From NCBI RefSeq assembly GCF_004362825.1, contig NZ_SNXZ01000003.1:720784-784783 (forward strand): a stretch of DNA of 64,000 bases, read 5' to 3'. The stretch's first letter is position 1, and each line of letters opens with the position of its first letter. The stretch is from Labedaea rhizosphaerae (GTDB lineage Bacteria > Actinomycetota > Actinomycetes > Mycobacteriales > Pseudonocardiaceae). Below are positions 8,454 to 16,885 of the stretch, in pieces. The translations under genes were made by a program, and so were the position numbers. A model generated the notes under the pieces. That model saw nothing but the letters and a program-made list of their open reading frames with translations, did not search any database and was not told where the DNA came from.

Positions 8454-9217
8454 GACGCGATCACCAGCCGGTAGCCGACGTCCAGCGTTTCCCGGGTCAG
8501 CAGGTCGTCGTGCCTGCGGTGCCACGCGCCACTGCGCAGATCGGCGGCCAGCCGGGCCATCGCCGGGCGCACCACGGTCTCCGGCAGCGAGGCCACGCCG
8601 GACATGCCGGCCCGCACGCCCTCGTCGAGGTAGGCCTCAGGCCGTCGCCAGTACGCCGCGAGGAAGCCGTCCGTGCAATCCCACGGCACCTCGACCACTT
8701 GCACCTCGACGACTTGCACCTCGGCAGCGCCGAACGCGGCCAGCACCGTGTCCACTGTGGCCAGTCGGCGCTCGCGGACGGCGATCTCGGGCAGGTAGTC
8801 GGCGACCAGCCAATAACGCGCCATGACCTCGACGTCCCAGGTGAGCACCACCTGCCGCCGGGCAACCCGGCGCAACTCGGCCAGGCCCGCCACCGGATCG
8901 GCCCAGTGGTGCACGGTCAGCAGCGCCAGCGCGACGTCGAACTGGTCGTCACGGCAGGGCAGGGCCTCGGCGGTGGCCCGCACGACCGGCGCCGAGCCGG
9001 GGCCGCGCTGACCCAGCATCGTGACGGACGGTTCGACGGCCAGCACCTGCCGGTCGGTGGGTTCGTAGGAGCCGGTCCCCGCCCCCACGTTGAGCACCGA
9101 AGTGGCGGTGCCGAGCGCGGCGTGCACCTGGCGGCCGATGGTGCGGTCCGGACGACGCACGTCCGCATAGCCACGACCGAGGACCCGGTACGGGTCGATC
9201 AACAAGGGCTTCGACAC
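8450..9217 (-). CDS. Class I SAM-dependent methyltransferase
   Basis: Motif I appears as LNVGAGTGSYEP and motif II/III as DQFDVALALLTVHHW, the pattern of small-molecule methyltransferases of the UbiE/BioC group. The GTG at 9217 (VSKPLLIDPYRV) is my chosen start; TTG 9238 is an in-frame alternative with a weak AGG upstream. A 15-bp tandem duplication (8687-8716) writes QVVEV twice in a row near the middle of the protein. It is coupled by ATGA overlap to the thioesterase gene. The substrate is not known. Confidence 0.85.
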   Translation of the reverse strand: MSKPLLIDPYRVLGRGYADVRRPDRTIGRQVHAALGTATSVLNVGAGTGSYEPTDRQVLAVEPSVTMLGQRGPGSAPVVRATAEALPCRDDQFDVALALLTVHHWADPVAGLAELRRVARRQVVLTWDVEVMARYWLVADYLPEIAVRERRLATVDTVLAAFGAAEVQVVEVQVVEVPWDCTDGFLAAYWRRPEAYLDEGVRAGMSGVASLPETVVRPAMARLAADLRSGAWHRRHDDLLTRETLDVGYRLVIAS

Positions 9218-9293
9218 AGTTTTTGAGGATACCCCCAAAAAACCTGTTCGAGATCAAGGTGTTGCGTAACGGCTGGCGGTCGGTGGCGATGTC

Positions 9294-9316
9294 CTCCCCA
9301 GATCGCTACTGGGGAG
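9294..9316 (+). promoter_or_regulatory. Stem-loop overlapping the ribosome-binding site of the gene at 9326
   Basis: CTCCCCAG (9294-9301) pairs perfectly with CTGGGGAG (9309-9316) around a 7-nt loop. The right arm contains GGGGAG, the only plausible ribosome-binding site for ATG 9326, nine bases away. If this is in the leader RNA, the site would be masked. It could also be a DNA operator. Confidence 0.5.
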
Positions 9317-9325
9317 TACAAGTTC

Positions 9326-11104
9326 ATGACACTGGTCCAAACCGCGCGGCACGCGCGTCCCGCGGGCAGGCGTGCCGTGCGCGTGGCCGTTCCGGGTGCC
9401 CTCACCACCGCCGCGGCGGTGGTCGGGACGGTCCCGCTGCTGATCCAGGCGGTCCTGGCGATGCAGGGCTACTTCGCCCAGGACGACTTCCTGATCACGT
9501 ACCTCGCCGCGCACAGCTCGCCGGTCTCGCCGTCGTTCCTGTTCCAGGACTACAACGGCCACGTCTCGCCCGGCATGTTCCTCTACGCCTGGCTCGTCAC
9601 CGCTGTCGCGCCGCTGAACTTCCCGGTGGCCATGGTGCCGCTGCTGTTGATGCGCGCCGCGACCGTGGTGTTGTTCTGGCGGCTGCTGGTGCGCGTGTTC
9701 GGCCGGCGGTGGGCGCTGCTCGTGCCGCTGGCCGTGCTCAGCGGCTGCGTCGTCGTGCTGTTGCCGACGCTGTGGTGGGCGTACGCGATCGAGCTCGTGC
9801 CCTGCCAGCTCGCCCTGGTCTGCGCGCTGCACGCCCTGGTGTCCTACCTGCGCGGCGGCGGTTTCCGGCCCGCCGCGTACACGGTCGGGTGGGCGGTGGC
9901 CGGGCTCGCGTTCTACGAGAAGGCGCTGCTCTTCGCGGTCGTGCTGGTGGCCGTGACCGCACTGCTGACCCCCGGCCGGCTGCCGCTGGTGACCGCGCTG
10001 CGCGCGCACTGGCGGCTGTGGCTCGCCCACGCCGCGGTCGTGCTCGGGTTCCTGGCGCTGCACAGCGCCGTCTCGACGACGTCGGTGCGCACGGGCGCGG
10101 TGGCGGGCGGCGCACTGCTCGACCTCACCCGCCGGGTCGTCGTCGACACGTTCCTGGTCGGTGTGTTCGGCGGACCGTGGCGCGCGGTGCACGCCGCCGG
10201 CGCGACACCGTCCACCGGCGTGCTGGTGTTCGTCTGCGTGGCCACCGCGGCGCTCGTCGTCGGCGGCCTCTGGGCGCGGCGGGCGCGGGCGGGGCTGGCC
10301 TGGGCGCTGCTGGGCGGCTACCTGCTGCTGGACGTCGCGATGGTCGCGCTGGTCCGGCTCGGGCAGATCGGGCCGGTCATCGGCGCTGACCCGCGCTACA
10401 CCGCCGACGCCATCGTGGTCGGTGCGCTGCTGGGTGCGTTCGCGTTCCTGCGACCGGGGCGCGACCCCGCACCGCCGGCGTGGGAGCGACCGCTGGCCAC
10501 CGGTCTCGCCGTCGCGGTCCTTGCTGTCTCCACCGTCACGCTGCTGCGCCTCGCACCGGAGATGCGGTTCACCGAGGCACGGTCCTACGTGGACACCGCG
10601 TCGGCCGCGGTCGCCGCCGATCCGGAGCTCGTCGTCTACGACGCGAACGTGCCCGACGACATCATGATCAGCTGGTTCGGCGACGACGGCCGGGCCTCGC
10701 GGGTGCTCGGGCTGCTGCCGCACCCGCCGAAGTTCGACGCCCAGACCGAGCGCTTGCAACTGCTCGACGCGAGCGGCAGGCCGCACCCCGTGACCACGTT
10801 GCAGTACGCCGTGCCGGCCGCAACCAAGGGCCCCGTCAAGGATTGCGGCTGGCCGATCACCGCGACGCCCACGTCCATCCAGCTGCAGTCCCCCGTCGCC
10901 GACCGACGCGTCGTGATGCTGGACTACTACACGGCGGACACGGGAGCGGGCGTGCTGGTCACCGGCGCGGTGCGCACCCCGGTGCAGTTCCGCGCCGGCC
11001 TGCACCGGCTGTACGTGGTCATCGACGCGGCCTACGACCGGGTCGAGGTCAGCGGCCTTGGCACCCCGGTCTGCCTGGCCGGCCTGCTCGTCGGCATCCC
11101 CTGA
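9326..11104 (+). CDS. Multi-pass membrane protein, GT-C glycosyltransferase-like
   Basis: The 592-residue protein has around ten hydrophobic segments and a soluble C-terminal part of ~200 residues. Just after the first membrane span is FAQDDFLITYLAA; an acidic pair in the first outside loop is a feature of GT-C polyprenyl-phosphate-sugar transferases. On that basis it may move a sugar onto an envelope polymer. No specific family was recognised, so the function stays tentative. It ends 3 bp before the convergent lipoprotein gene. Confidence 0.6.
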   Translation: MTLVQTARHARPAGRRAVRVAVPGALTTAAAVVGTVPLLIQAVLAMQGYFAQDDFLITYLAAHSSPVSPSFLFQDYNGHVSPGMFLYAWLVTAVAPLNFPVAMVPLLLMRAATVVLFWRLLVRVFGRRWALLVPLAVLSGCVVVLLPTLWWAYAIELVPCQLALVCALHALVSYLRGGGFRPAAYTVGWAVAGLAFYEKALLFAVVLVAVTALLTPGRLPLVTALRAHWRLWLAHAAVVLGFLALHSAVSTTSVRTGAVAGGALLDLTRRVVVDTFLVGVFGGPWRAVHAAGATPSTGVLVFVCVATAALVVGGLWARRARAGLAWALLGGYLLLDVAMVALVRLGQIGPVIGADPRYTADAIVVGALLGAFAFLRPGRDPAPPAWERPLATGLAVAVLAVSTVTLLRLAPEMRFTEARSYVDTASAAVAADPELVVYDANVPDDIMISWFGDDGRASRVLGLLPHPPKFDAQTERLQLLDASGRPHPVTTLQYAVPAATKGPVKDCGWPITATPTSIQLQSPVADRRVVMLDYYTADTGAGVLVTGAVRTPVQFRAGLHRLYVVIDAAYDRVEVSGLGTPVCLAGLLVGIP

Positions 11105-11107
11105 TCC

Positions 11108-12388
11108 TCAGGTCTTGTCCAGGGTTCCGTCGCTCCAGTAGGTCCACGAGTCCACGGCGCCGATCGGGTAGCGCGCGGCGTTGTCCTCGAGGGTCTTGCC
11201 CGTGGCCAGGTCGACGACGGGCGCCTGGTCGGTCGTCTTGAGGTAGATCCTGCCTCGGTACACCGCTTGCACGACGGCTTCGAGCTGGTAGGCCTTCTGC
11301 GCGTCGAGGATCCACGCGGGACGGCCGGTCGTGGTGTCCAGCACGCCGAAGGGCTCGACGCGCTGGGTGTTGCGGTCCGAGATGCGCCCGAGCGGGAAGA
11401 CCAGGTCAGAGCGCGGGTCGGCGGCCACGACGGTCGCGGGCAGGGTGCGGTCGGCGCCGGTCCGTGCCTCGTAGGTGGACTCCTTGTCCGACGTGCTGGC
11501 GGTGATGCGCACGTACTTCTGCTTCTCGGCCTGCTGCGATGTGCCGCCGTTGGCGTCGATCGCGATCACCTCGATCGACGGGCACGGCGTGCCCATGGAC
11601 GCGGAGTTGGTGGTGTGCAGCGTCTTCCCGGTCGCCACCTCGACGTCGAGCGCGACCTCGCACGGCGTCTTGTGGTCCTCCTGGGTGCCGGAACCCTTCG
11701 TGAACACCGTGACGGCGCCCAGCACCGGGCCCTGGATCCAGCCCTGCTTCTGCCACAGCTTCGCGCCGGTCATCGCGTCGAATGCGTAGCTCGTGGCGGG
11801 CGCTTTCGTGGTCGTGTCGGTGGCGAACGCGACCGCCGCCCCGTCGGGTGACCCGGTCAGCTTGTGGGGCGCCGAACCGGTCTGGTCGTCGCCGCGCAGC
11901 ACTTCGGTGGTGTGCAGAACGGTCTGGCTCGCCGGGTCGATCGCCGCGAGCAGAATGACGAACTGCTGCGGGTCCAGCCCCTTCGCCTCCTCACGCACCT
12001 GCACCGCGGCCGCGATCAACGGCTTCGCCTCCGTGCCGATGCTCGTGTAGGACTCGCCGACGACTGCCTTGTCGGGGAACAGTTCGGCGGCTTTCAGGGT
12101 GACCGGCCCGTGCCCGATGACGTACAACTCGATCGGCCCGTCGACCCGCGGGTCCTCGCTCGTGTTGAACGGGCGCTTGTACAAGAAATGCCCGAACGGC
12201 TCGTAGTCCGGACCGACGGTGACCGCGGCGGCGCTCGCGGTGGAGGTCTGTGGGGCGCTCGTCGTCGACCTCGGCGCACCCGCGGTCGCCGCGCCGGTGC
12301 CGGTCGGCGTCCCGGCGGTGGCCTGGCAGGCGCCGAGCAGGCCGAGCACTCCGATCAACGCACCGCACATCCGGATCCGCTGCGCCAT
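11108..12388 (-). CDS. Lipoprotein with PQQ-like beta-propeller character
   Basis: The 426-residue protein starts with a lipoprotein signal (lipobox LLGAC around residues 16-20) and a Ser/Thr/Ala-rich linker, so it is anchored outside the membrane. The body has repeating strand patterns such as AFDAMTGAKLW and VVDLATGKTL, seen in PQQ-like propellers, which often bind proteins or sense the envelope. ATG 12388 has AAGGGGAG upstream. No enzyme motif is seen. It is convergent with the membrane protein gene. Confidence 0.7.
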   Translation of the reverse strand: MAQRIRMCGALIGVLGLLGACQATAGTPTGTGAATAGAPRSTTSAPQTSTASAAAVTVGPDYEPFGHFLYKRPFNTSEDPRVDGPIELYVIGHGPVTLKAAELFPDKAVVGESYTSIGTEAKPLIAAAVQVREEAKGLDPQQFVILLAAIDPASQTVLHTTEVLRGDDQTGSAPHKLTGSPDGAAVAFATDTTTKAPATSYAFDAMTGAKLWQKQGWIQGPVLGAVTVFTKGSGTQEDHKTPCEVALDVEVATGKTLHTTNSASMGTPCPSIEVIAIDANGGTSQQAEKQKYVRITASTSDKESTYEARTGADRTLPATVVAADPRSDLVFPLGRISDRNTQRVEPFGVLDTTTGRPAWILDAQKAYQLEAVVQAVYRGRIYLKTTDQAPVVDLATGKTLEDNAARYPIGAVDSWTYWSDGTLDKT

Positions 12389-12480
12389 GTCTCCCCTTGG
12401 TGGACCTCGATCTCGGCAGGCAACGACCGTAGATCGCCGAGGGAACCCTTTGGGTTACCGATCCCGGCCGGCCAGGCGGG

Positions 12481-13509
12481 TCAGGCCAGCTTGTGCGCCA
12501 GCCACGCCAGGGCCAGCGGCTGGCGGTACTCGATGCCGTGGTGGCCCGCGTCGAAGAACTCCAGGTGGATGGATTCCTCCGCCACACCAGCGTCGAGCAG
12601 GGCGTCGTGCAGGGCTTGGGTGCCCAGGTCGAGGAACCACTCGTCGCGCGTGCCGGCGTCGAGCCAGATGGCGTGCAGGGAACGCAGGGCGTCGGCGTGG
12701 TTCGGGGCCATGCGCACCGGGTCCCAGGCCAGCCAGCGCGACCAGATCTCCGGGATCGGCGCGCCGGTTCGCGGGTTGAACGGCAGGAGCGGGGTGCCGT
12801 CGGTGTCCGGGGAGAAGCACGCGGAGACACCGAGGATTTCCAGCAGGCGCAGGTCTTCGTCCTTGGTGAAGGCGACTCGCGACGTGAAGTCCTGCCACCA
12901 CGCGAAGATGTCGCCGTCGTAGGCGCGCAGGTGGCGGGCGGCCCACAGGAAGTGCGGGAGATATTGGGCCTCGGAGAGCGCGTCGCCCGAGTGGGCGGCG
13001 AAGGCGCCGAAGAGGTCGGGGCGGCGCATCGACGTCATCGACGCGCCGAAGCCGCCGCTGGACTTGCCCGCGATGGCGCGGTGGTCGCGGGTCGGCCGGG
13101 TGCGGTAGTGGGCGTCCACCCAGGGGACGACCTCGTCGCAGAGGTAGGAGTGGTAACGGCCGGTGCCGGCCGAGTCGACGTACTGGCTGCCGCCGTAGGT
13201 GGTCCAGGCGTCGACGAAGGCCAGGATCATCGGTGGGGCCTCGCCCTTGGCGAAGACCTCGTCGATGCGGACCGGCACCGGTTTGCGGTACGGGGCGGGG
13301 TGATTGCTCCACGCGGGCAGCGTGCCGCCGAAGCCCAGCAGCATGTACACGACCGGGTAGTGCCGGTCTCGGTCCTCGTCGTAGCCCGGCGGTGTGTAGA
13401 CCCAGAGCGGCCGTACGTGCGGATCGCCCAGCGGGTTGTCCCGCAGCAGGTCGCTGTCGATGGTGTGTTCGTTCATCCTGCCCGCGAACTCCGGTGGCCA
13501 CAGTGGCAT
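12481..13509 (-). CDS. Alpha/beta-hydrolase esterase (esterase D / putative esterase family)
   Basis: The 342-residue cytoplasmic protein has the PF00756-type fold: N-terminal PLWVYTPPGYDED, nucleophile block AGKSSGGFGAS (Ser elbow GxSxG form), a late Asp region and a His in FFDAGHHGIEYR. Members cleave acyl or glucan esters. ATG 13509 is preferred because GAGAGG lies just upstream; ATG 13476 is possible. It is divergent from the MarR gene with only 50 bp between them, and that gap holds one copy of a 38-bp element found twice more at 22 kb. Likely under MarR control. Confidence 0.85.
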   Translation of the reverse strand: MPLWPPEFAGRMNEHTIDSDLLRDNPLGDPHVRPLWVYTPPGYDEDRDRHYPVVYMLLGFGGTLPAWSNHPAPYRKPVPVRIDEVFAKGEAPPMILAFVDAWTTYGGSQYVDSAGTGRYHSYLCDEVVPWVDAHYRTRPTRDHRAIAGKSSGGFGASMTSMRRPDLFGAFAAHSGDALSEAQYLPHFLWAARHLRAYDGDIFAWWQDFTSRVAFTKDEDLRLLEILGVSACFSPDTDGTPLLPFNPRTGAPIPEIWSRWLAWDPVRMAPNHADALRSLHAIWLDAGTRDEWFLDLGTQALHDALLDAGVAEESIHLEFFDAGHHGIEYRQPLALAWLAHKLA

Positions 13510-13523
13510 ACAGACGCCTCTCG

Positions 13524-13561
13524 TTTACTATGAATTCGTACTGTTCGAACTGATAGTATAT
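13524..13561. promoter_or_regulatory. 38-bp element, copy A (putative MarR operator)
   Basis: On the minus strand this 38-bp block aligns with the blocks at 21974-22011 and 22074-22111; all share a core like AACAGTACGA and end in TAGTAAA. TACTAT/ATAGTA form its outer dyad and TTCGAA its centre. It covers the divergent esterase/MarR promoter region and reaches the MarR start codon. Confidence 0.6.
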
Positions 13562-14087
13562 GGATATGAAGGATTCCGTCGACAGACATATCGAGCACTG
13601 GGTGCGCGAGGTGCCCGACCTCGACGCGGACATCGAGGGCGCGATCACGCGGATGCAGGTGCTCGTCCGGCTGCTGCAGCGGCGCAAGGAACAGGCGCTG
13701 GCCGCGCAGAAGCTGAAGGGGTGGGAGTACGACATCCTCTGGCGGCTGCGCTCGGTGGGCGCGCCGTACCAGGTGACGCCCACCTGGCTGGCCCGCGCGC
13801 TGGACACCCACCCCGCCACCCTCACCAGCCGGCTGGACCGGCTCGAGGACTCGGGTCACCTCACGCGCACGCACGACCCGGACGACCGGCGCCGGCTGCT
13901 CGTGCGCCTGACCAAGAAGGGCCACAACGCCTGGGCGGCCACCATCGACGAGCAGGCGGTCACCGAGCGCGCGCTGCTCGGCGCCCTGACCGACGGCGAA
14001 CGCCAGCGGCTCTCGAACCTGCTGCGCAAGGTCGTGTCCGCCGTGGAAGAACACGAGCCACCGCTCATGCCGCCCGTGGAAAGCTGA
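13560..14087 (+). CDS. MarR-family transcriptional regulator
   Basis: The 175-residue winged-helix protein has the MarR features: a long N-terminal helix, WEYDILWRLRSVG, recognition helix PATLTSRLDRLEDSGHLTR and a wing with DPDDRRRLLVRLT. ATG 13560 (or 13566) has no Shine-Dalgarno sequence, so the message may be leaderless. It stands divergent from the esterase and 4 bp before the gamma-glutamyltransferase-like gene. Auto-repression through the 38-bp element over its start is likely but unproved. Confidence 0.9.
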   Translation: MDMKDSVDRHIEHWVREVPDLDADIEGAITRMQVLVRLLQRRKEQALAAQKLKGWEYDILWRLRSVGAPYQVTPTWLARALDTHPATLTSRLDRLEDSGHLTRTHDPDDRRRLLVRLTKKGHNAWAATIDEQAVTERALLGALTDGERQRLSNLLRKVVSAVEEHEPPLMPPVES

Positions 14088-14091
14088 GGGT

Positions 14092-15684
14092 GTGGATCCG
14101 GAAGCCTGGGACAGCGAAGAGGTGCACCGCTACCTGACCCTCGGCCTGGACAAACCGGACCTCGACGGCGCTTCGGGCACCGGCACCAAGGCGATGGTCG
14201 TCGGGTCGACCGGACCGTTCGCGCAGCTGGCCGGGCGCAAGGCGCTCGAGGCGGGCGGCAGCGCCACCGATGCGGTGATCGCGACCGCGCTGACCCAGAT
14301 CGCCCTGGCCGCCGGTTCGTGGGTCAGCTATGCGGGCGTCTTCCACCTGGTGCACGCAGGCGAAGACCGGACGGACTCGTTGAGCGCGGGCTATGCCACG
14401 TTCGCCGAGGAGGACGACGCGGCGAGCATCCCCAAAGCGCCCGAACCGAGCGGGCGCACGGCCCTCGTGCCGGGATTCATGGCCGGAATCGCTTCCGCGC
14501 ACGAACGATTCGGTGTGCTGCCCTGGGCCGACCTGTTCGCGGCGGCGATCCACGTTGCGGAGCAAGGGTTTCCGGTCGGCGCGCTCCGCGCGGGCCAGTT
14601 CGCTCTGCGCAAGGACGTGCTGCCGGAGTCGTTCCGCGCGCAGCGCGGCGACACCTTCCGCCAGCCTGAACTCGCCACGACGTTGCGTGCCGTCGCCACC
14701 GAAGGCGCCGACTGGATGTACCGCGGGCCGTGGGCACGCGAGTTCGTCGCGGTCGTGCGTGCCGCTGGCGGCAAGGCCACAATGGACGATTTGGCGCGGT
14801 ACCAACCGATTTGGGCGGATCCGCTCACCGTCGGCTTCCGCGGCACCGAGGTGCACACCATCGCACGGCCGGACACCGGCGGCGCCGCGCTCGCCGCGGC
14901 CCTGCGCCTGGCCGAGGACGTCGACGGCGATCCGCTCGAGGATCCCCGGGCGCTGCACGACCTGATCAAGATCACCCGCCAGGCGATGCGGCCCGGCAGC
15001 CACTCGGACTTCGTGCTCGCCGTCGACGAGCGCGGTAACGTCGCCGCCGCCTGCCACACGATCAACACCAGCCTGTGGGGCAGCACCGGGTTGTTCGCCG
15101 GCGGTGTGTCCATTCCGGACTCCGCCTGCTTCCAGCAACGCGCCCTGGCCGGCCTCGGGCCGGGTGAGCACCTGCCGTGCCCGGTGAACCCGGCGATCGC
15201 GTTGCGCGACGGACGGCCCGTGCTCGCGTCAAGCAGCATCGGCACCGGTCTGCAGTGCGCCACGCTGCAAGGCGTCCACGCGGTGCTCGGGCTCGGCCTC
15301 CCGGTGGACGAAGTCGTCCGGCGCCCGATGTTCCACGGTCCCGACTACCTCGCCGGGGACACCGTAACGACCACGTTGCAGGAGCGGCTCAAGGGCAAGG
15401 CGGTCGGATCAGCCTGGCAGAACGCGGTGGCCCGGGCGAAGGACGAGGGTGTGCCCCGCGAGCAGGTGTGGGACTACGTGATGGCGGCCGTGCCCCAGGT
15501 CATCGACGACCGGTTCGACCCGGCCGTGGTGCGTGCGACCGAAGAACTCGGCCAGGCGCTCGCTCCCCGGCCGCTGTCCGAACCGACGATGCCCCGTGGG
15601 TTCTGGGGCGGGATCCAGCTCGGCGACGGGCCGCTCGTCGGCGGGCGCACGCCGTTCTCGGGCGGCACCGTCGAGGGGCTCTGA
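14092..15684 (+). CDS. Gamma-glutamyltransferase-family protein (Ntn-hydrolase)
   Basis: The 530-residue protein has the GGT fold: GPFAQLAGRKALEAGGSATDAVIATAL near the N-terminus, and the small-subunit region with GNVAAACHTINTSLWGS and LASSSIGTG. GGTs cleave gamma-glutamyl bonds after self-cleavage at a Thr. Here the matching position appears to be Ser305 (GSHSDFVLAVD), so processing may differ or be lost. No signal peptide is seen, suggesting a cytoplasmic location. It starts at GTG 14092, 4 bp after the MarR stop, so it is probably in the same operon. Confidence 0.82.
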   Translation: MDPEAWDSEEVHRYLTLGLDKPDLDGASGTGTKAMVVGSTGPFAQLAGRKALEAGGSATDAVIATALTQIALAAGSWVSYAGVFHLVHAGEDRTDSLSAGYATFAEEDDAASIPKAPEPSGRTALVPGFMAGIASAHERFGVLPWADLFAAAIHVAEQGFPVGALRAGQFALRKDVLPESFRAQRGDTFRQPELATTLRAVATEGADWMYRGPWAREFVAVVRAAGGKATMDDLARYQPIWADPLTVGFRGTEVHTIARPDTGGAALAAALRLAEDVDGDPLEDPRALHDLIKITRQAMRPGSHSDFVLAVDERGNVAAACHTINTSLWGSTGLFAGGVSIPDSACFQQRALAGLGPGEHLPCPVNPAIALRDGRPVLASSSIGTGLQCATLQGVHAVLGLGLPVDEVVRRPMFHGPDYLAGDTVTTTLQERLKGKAVGSAWQNAVARAKDEGVPREQVWDYVMAAVPQVIDDRFDPAVVRATEELGQALAPRPLSEPTMPRGFWGGIQLGDGPLVGGRTPFSGGTVEGL

Positions 15685-15694
15685 GCCCCGGAGG

Positions 15695-16447
15695 TCACGG
15701 GATGGCAAGCAGGTCTTCGTGTTCGACGACCACGTGCGGCTCTTGCGACGATCGGCGCCGACGCCAGTCCCGCACCGCCTCGGCCAACTCCGGACGCCAG
15801 TCGCAGGCGGCGCCGAGCCAGCCTTCGAGCCACTGATCGAAGAGTTCGCCGGGCGTGAGCCGCCACGGGCTCGGCGCGCGGGTGACGGTGTACCCCAGCC
15901 GCGCGAATTCCTCGGCCGCCCAAGCGATCCCGTCCGGCCCGAGCAGGCGACGACCGCCCACTGTGCGCCTTTGGTGGGCGTTGAAGGCGGCCACCAGCTC
16001 GTCGTCGAGCGGGTCCGGCGGCGTGAAGCGGACCTTGCCCACGACGGACAGCGTGAAGAGGGCGGCGCACCGCGCGCCGGCGCACGACTCGACGAGGCCG
16101 GTGATCTCCTCGGCGGTCAACAGGTCGAGCACGGCCGAGCCGGTGACGAGGTCGGTGCCTGCGAGATCGTCCGCGCTCAAGGTGGTGAAGTCCCGCAGAT
16201 CGGTGACCGCCCCCGGCACGGTGGCGGCCGCGATGGCCAGCAGGTCCGGGTCGTGATCGGTCAGGATCCACCGGGGCGAACCGGAAAGCCGCGCACCAAG
16301 CCACCGAGCCATGGCGCCGGTGCCGCACCCGAGGTCCCGCACCACCAACGGAGCCGACGGCAACCTCGCCGGCAAACTCCCGTCCCGAGCTGCCGCATCC
16401 GCCGCTTCCCGCACCGCCAACCACTCCGCGGCAAACCCAGCACCCAT
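15695..16447 (-). CDS. SAM-dependent methyltransferase-like protein
   Basis: The product is 250 residues from ATG 16447. It carries RDLGCGTGAMARWLG (motif I) and ILTDHDPDLLAIAAA, typical of class I methyltransferases; a substrate cannot be assigned. An ATG at 16486 would add 13 Gly/Arg-rich residues and uses a GAGGA sequence that lies inside the first copy of the triple repeat. It is convergent with the GGT-like gene, 10 bp away. Confidence 0.78.
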   Translation of the reverse strand: MGAGFAAEWLAVREAADAAARDGSLPARLPSAPLVVRDLGCGTGAMARWLGARLSGSPRWILTDHDPDLLAIAAATVPGAVTDLRDFTTLSADDLAGTDLVTGSAVLDLLTAEEITGLVESCAGARCAALFTLSVVGKVRFTPPDPLDDELVAAFNAHQRRTVGGRRLLGPDGIAWAAEEFARLGYTVTRAPSPWRLTPGELFDQWLEGWLGAACDWRPELAEAVRDWRRRRSSQEPHVVVEHEDLLAIP

Positions 16448-16483
16448 ACTCCCGACCCTACGACCCTCCCTCCACCCCCCACC

Positions 16484-16880
16484 CATTCATTCCTCATGAA
16501 TACGAGGCCGCGCGGAGGGAAACCGCAGGTCAGGCGCATTCCACCCCTCGCCGGCCGACGGAATTAGCGGGCTAATTCCGCACGAGCGAGCCGGAGGCGA
16601 CCCGCGGCGGGACGAACGCGAAGCGGAACGCATTCATTCCTCATGAATACGAGCGCGTAGCGAGCAGAATCCCAGGTCAGGCGCACTGCATCCCGCGCCA
16701 GCCCCGGGAACTAGCGGGCTAATTCCCTCCGGGGTGGGGTGACGAGGCGTCGGCAGATGACTCGGAGCCACGACGCATTCATTCCTCATGAATACGAAGA
16801 TGTGCCAGACAGAACCGCAGGTCAGGCGCACTCCGCCCCTCGCCGACCGCGGGAATTAGCGGGCCAATTCCCGTGGGGAA
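16484..16880 (-). repeat. Three tandem copies of a ~146-bp intergenic repeat with hairpin and short conserved reading frame
   Basis: The copies begin at 16484, 16631 and 16776 with the same block CATTCATTCCTCATGAAT. Each then has a CAGGTCAGGCGCA block and ends with a stem-loop, GGAATTAG-CGGG-CTAATTCC (16560-16579, 16707-16726, 16851-16872). Read on the minus strand, each copy gives hairpin, then an ATG or GTG starting RLTC or RLTW, then VFMRNE. The copies fill the 438-bp gap between the LysR stop and the methyltransferase start, both minus-strand genes. I do not recognise the element. Confidence 0.8.
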
Positions 16881-16885
16881 GCGGG

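Noticed and set aside
16484..16880. Insertion sequence or MITE
   Set aside because: No terminal inverted repeats bounding the unit and no target-site duplications could be seen. It repeats in tandem.
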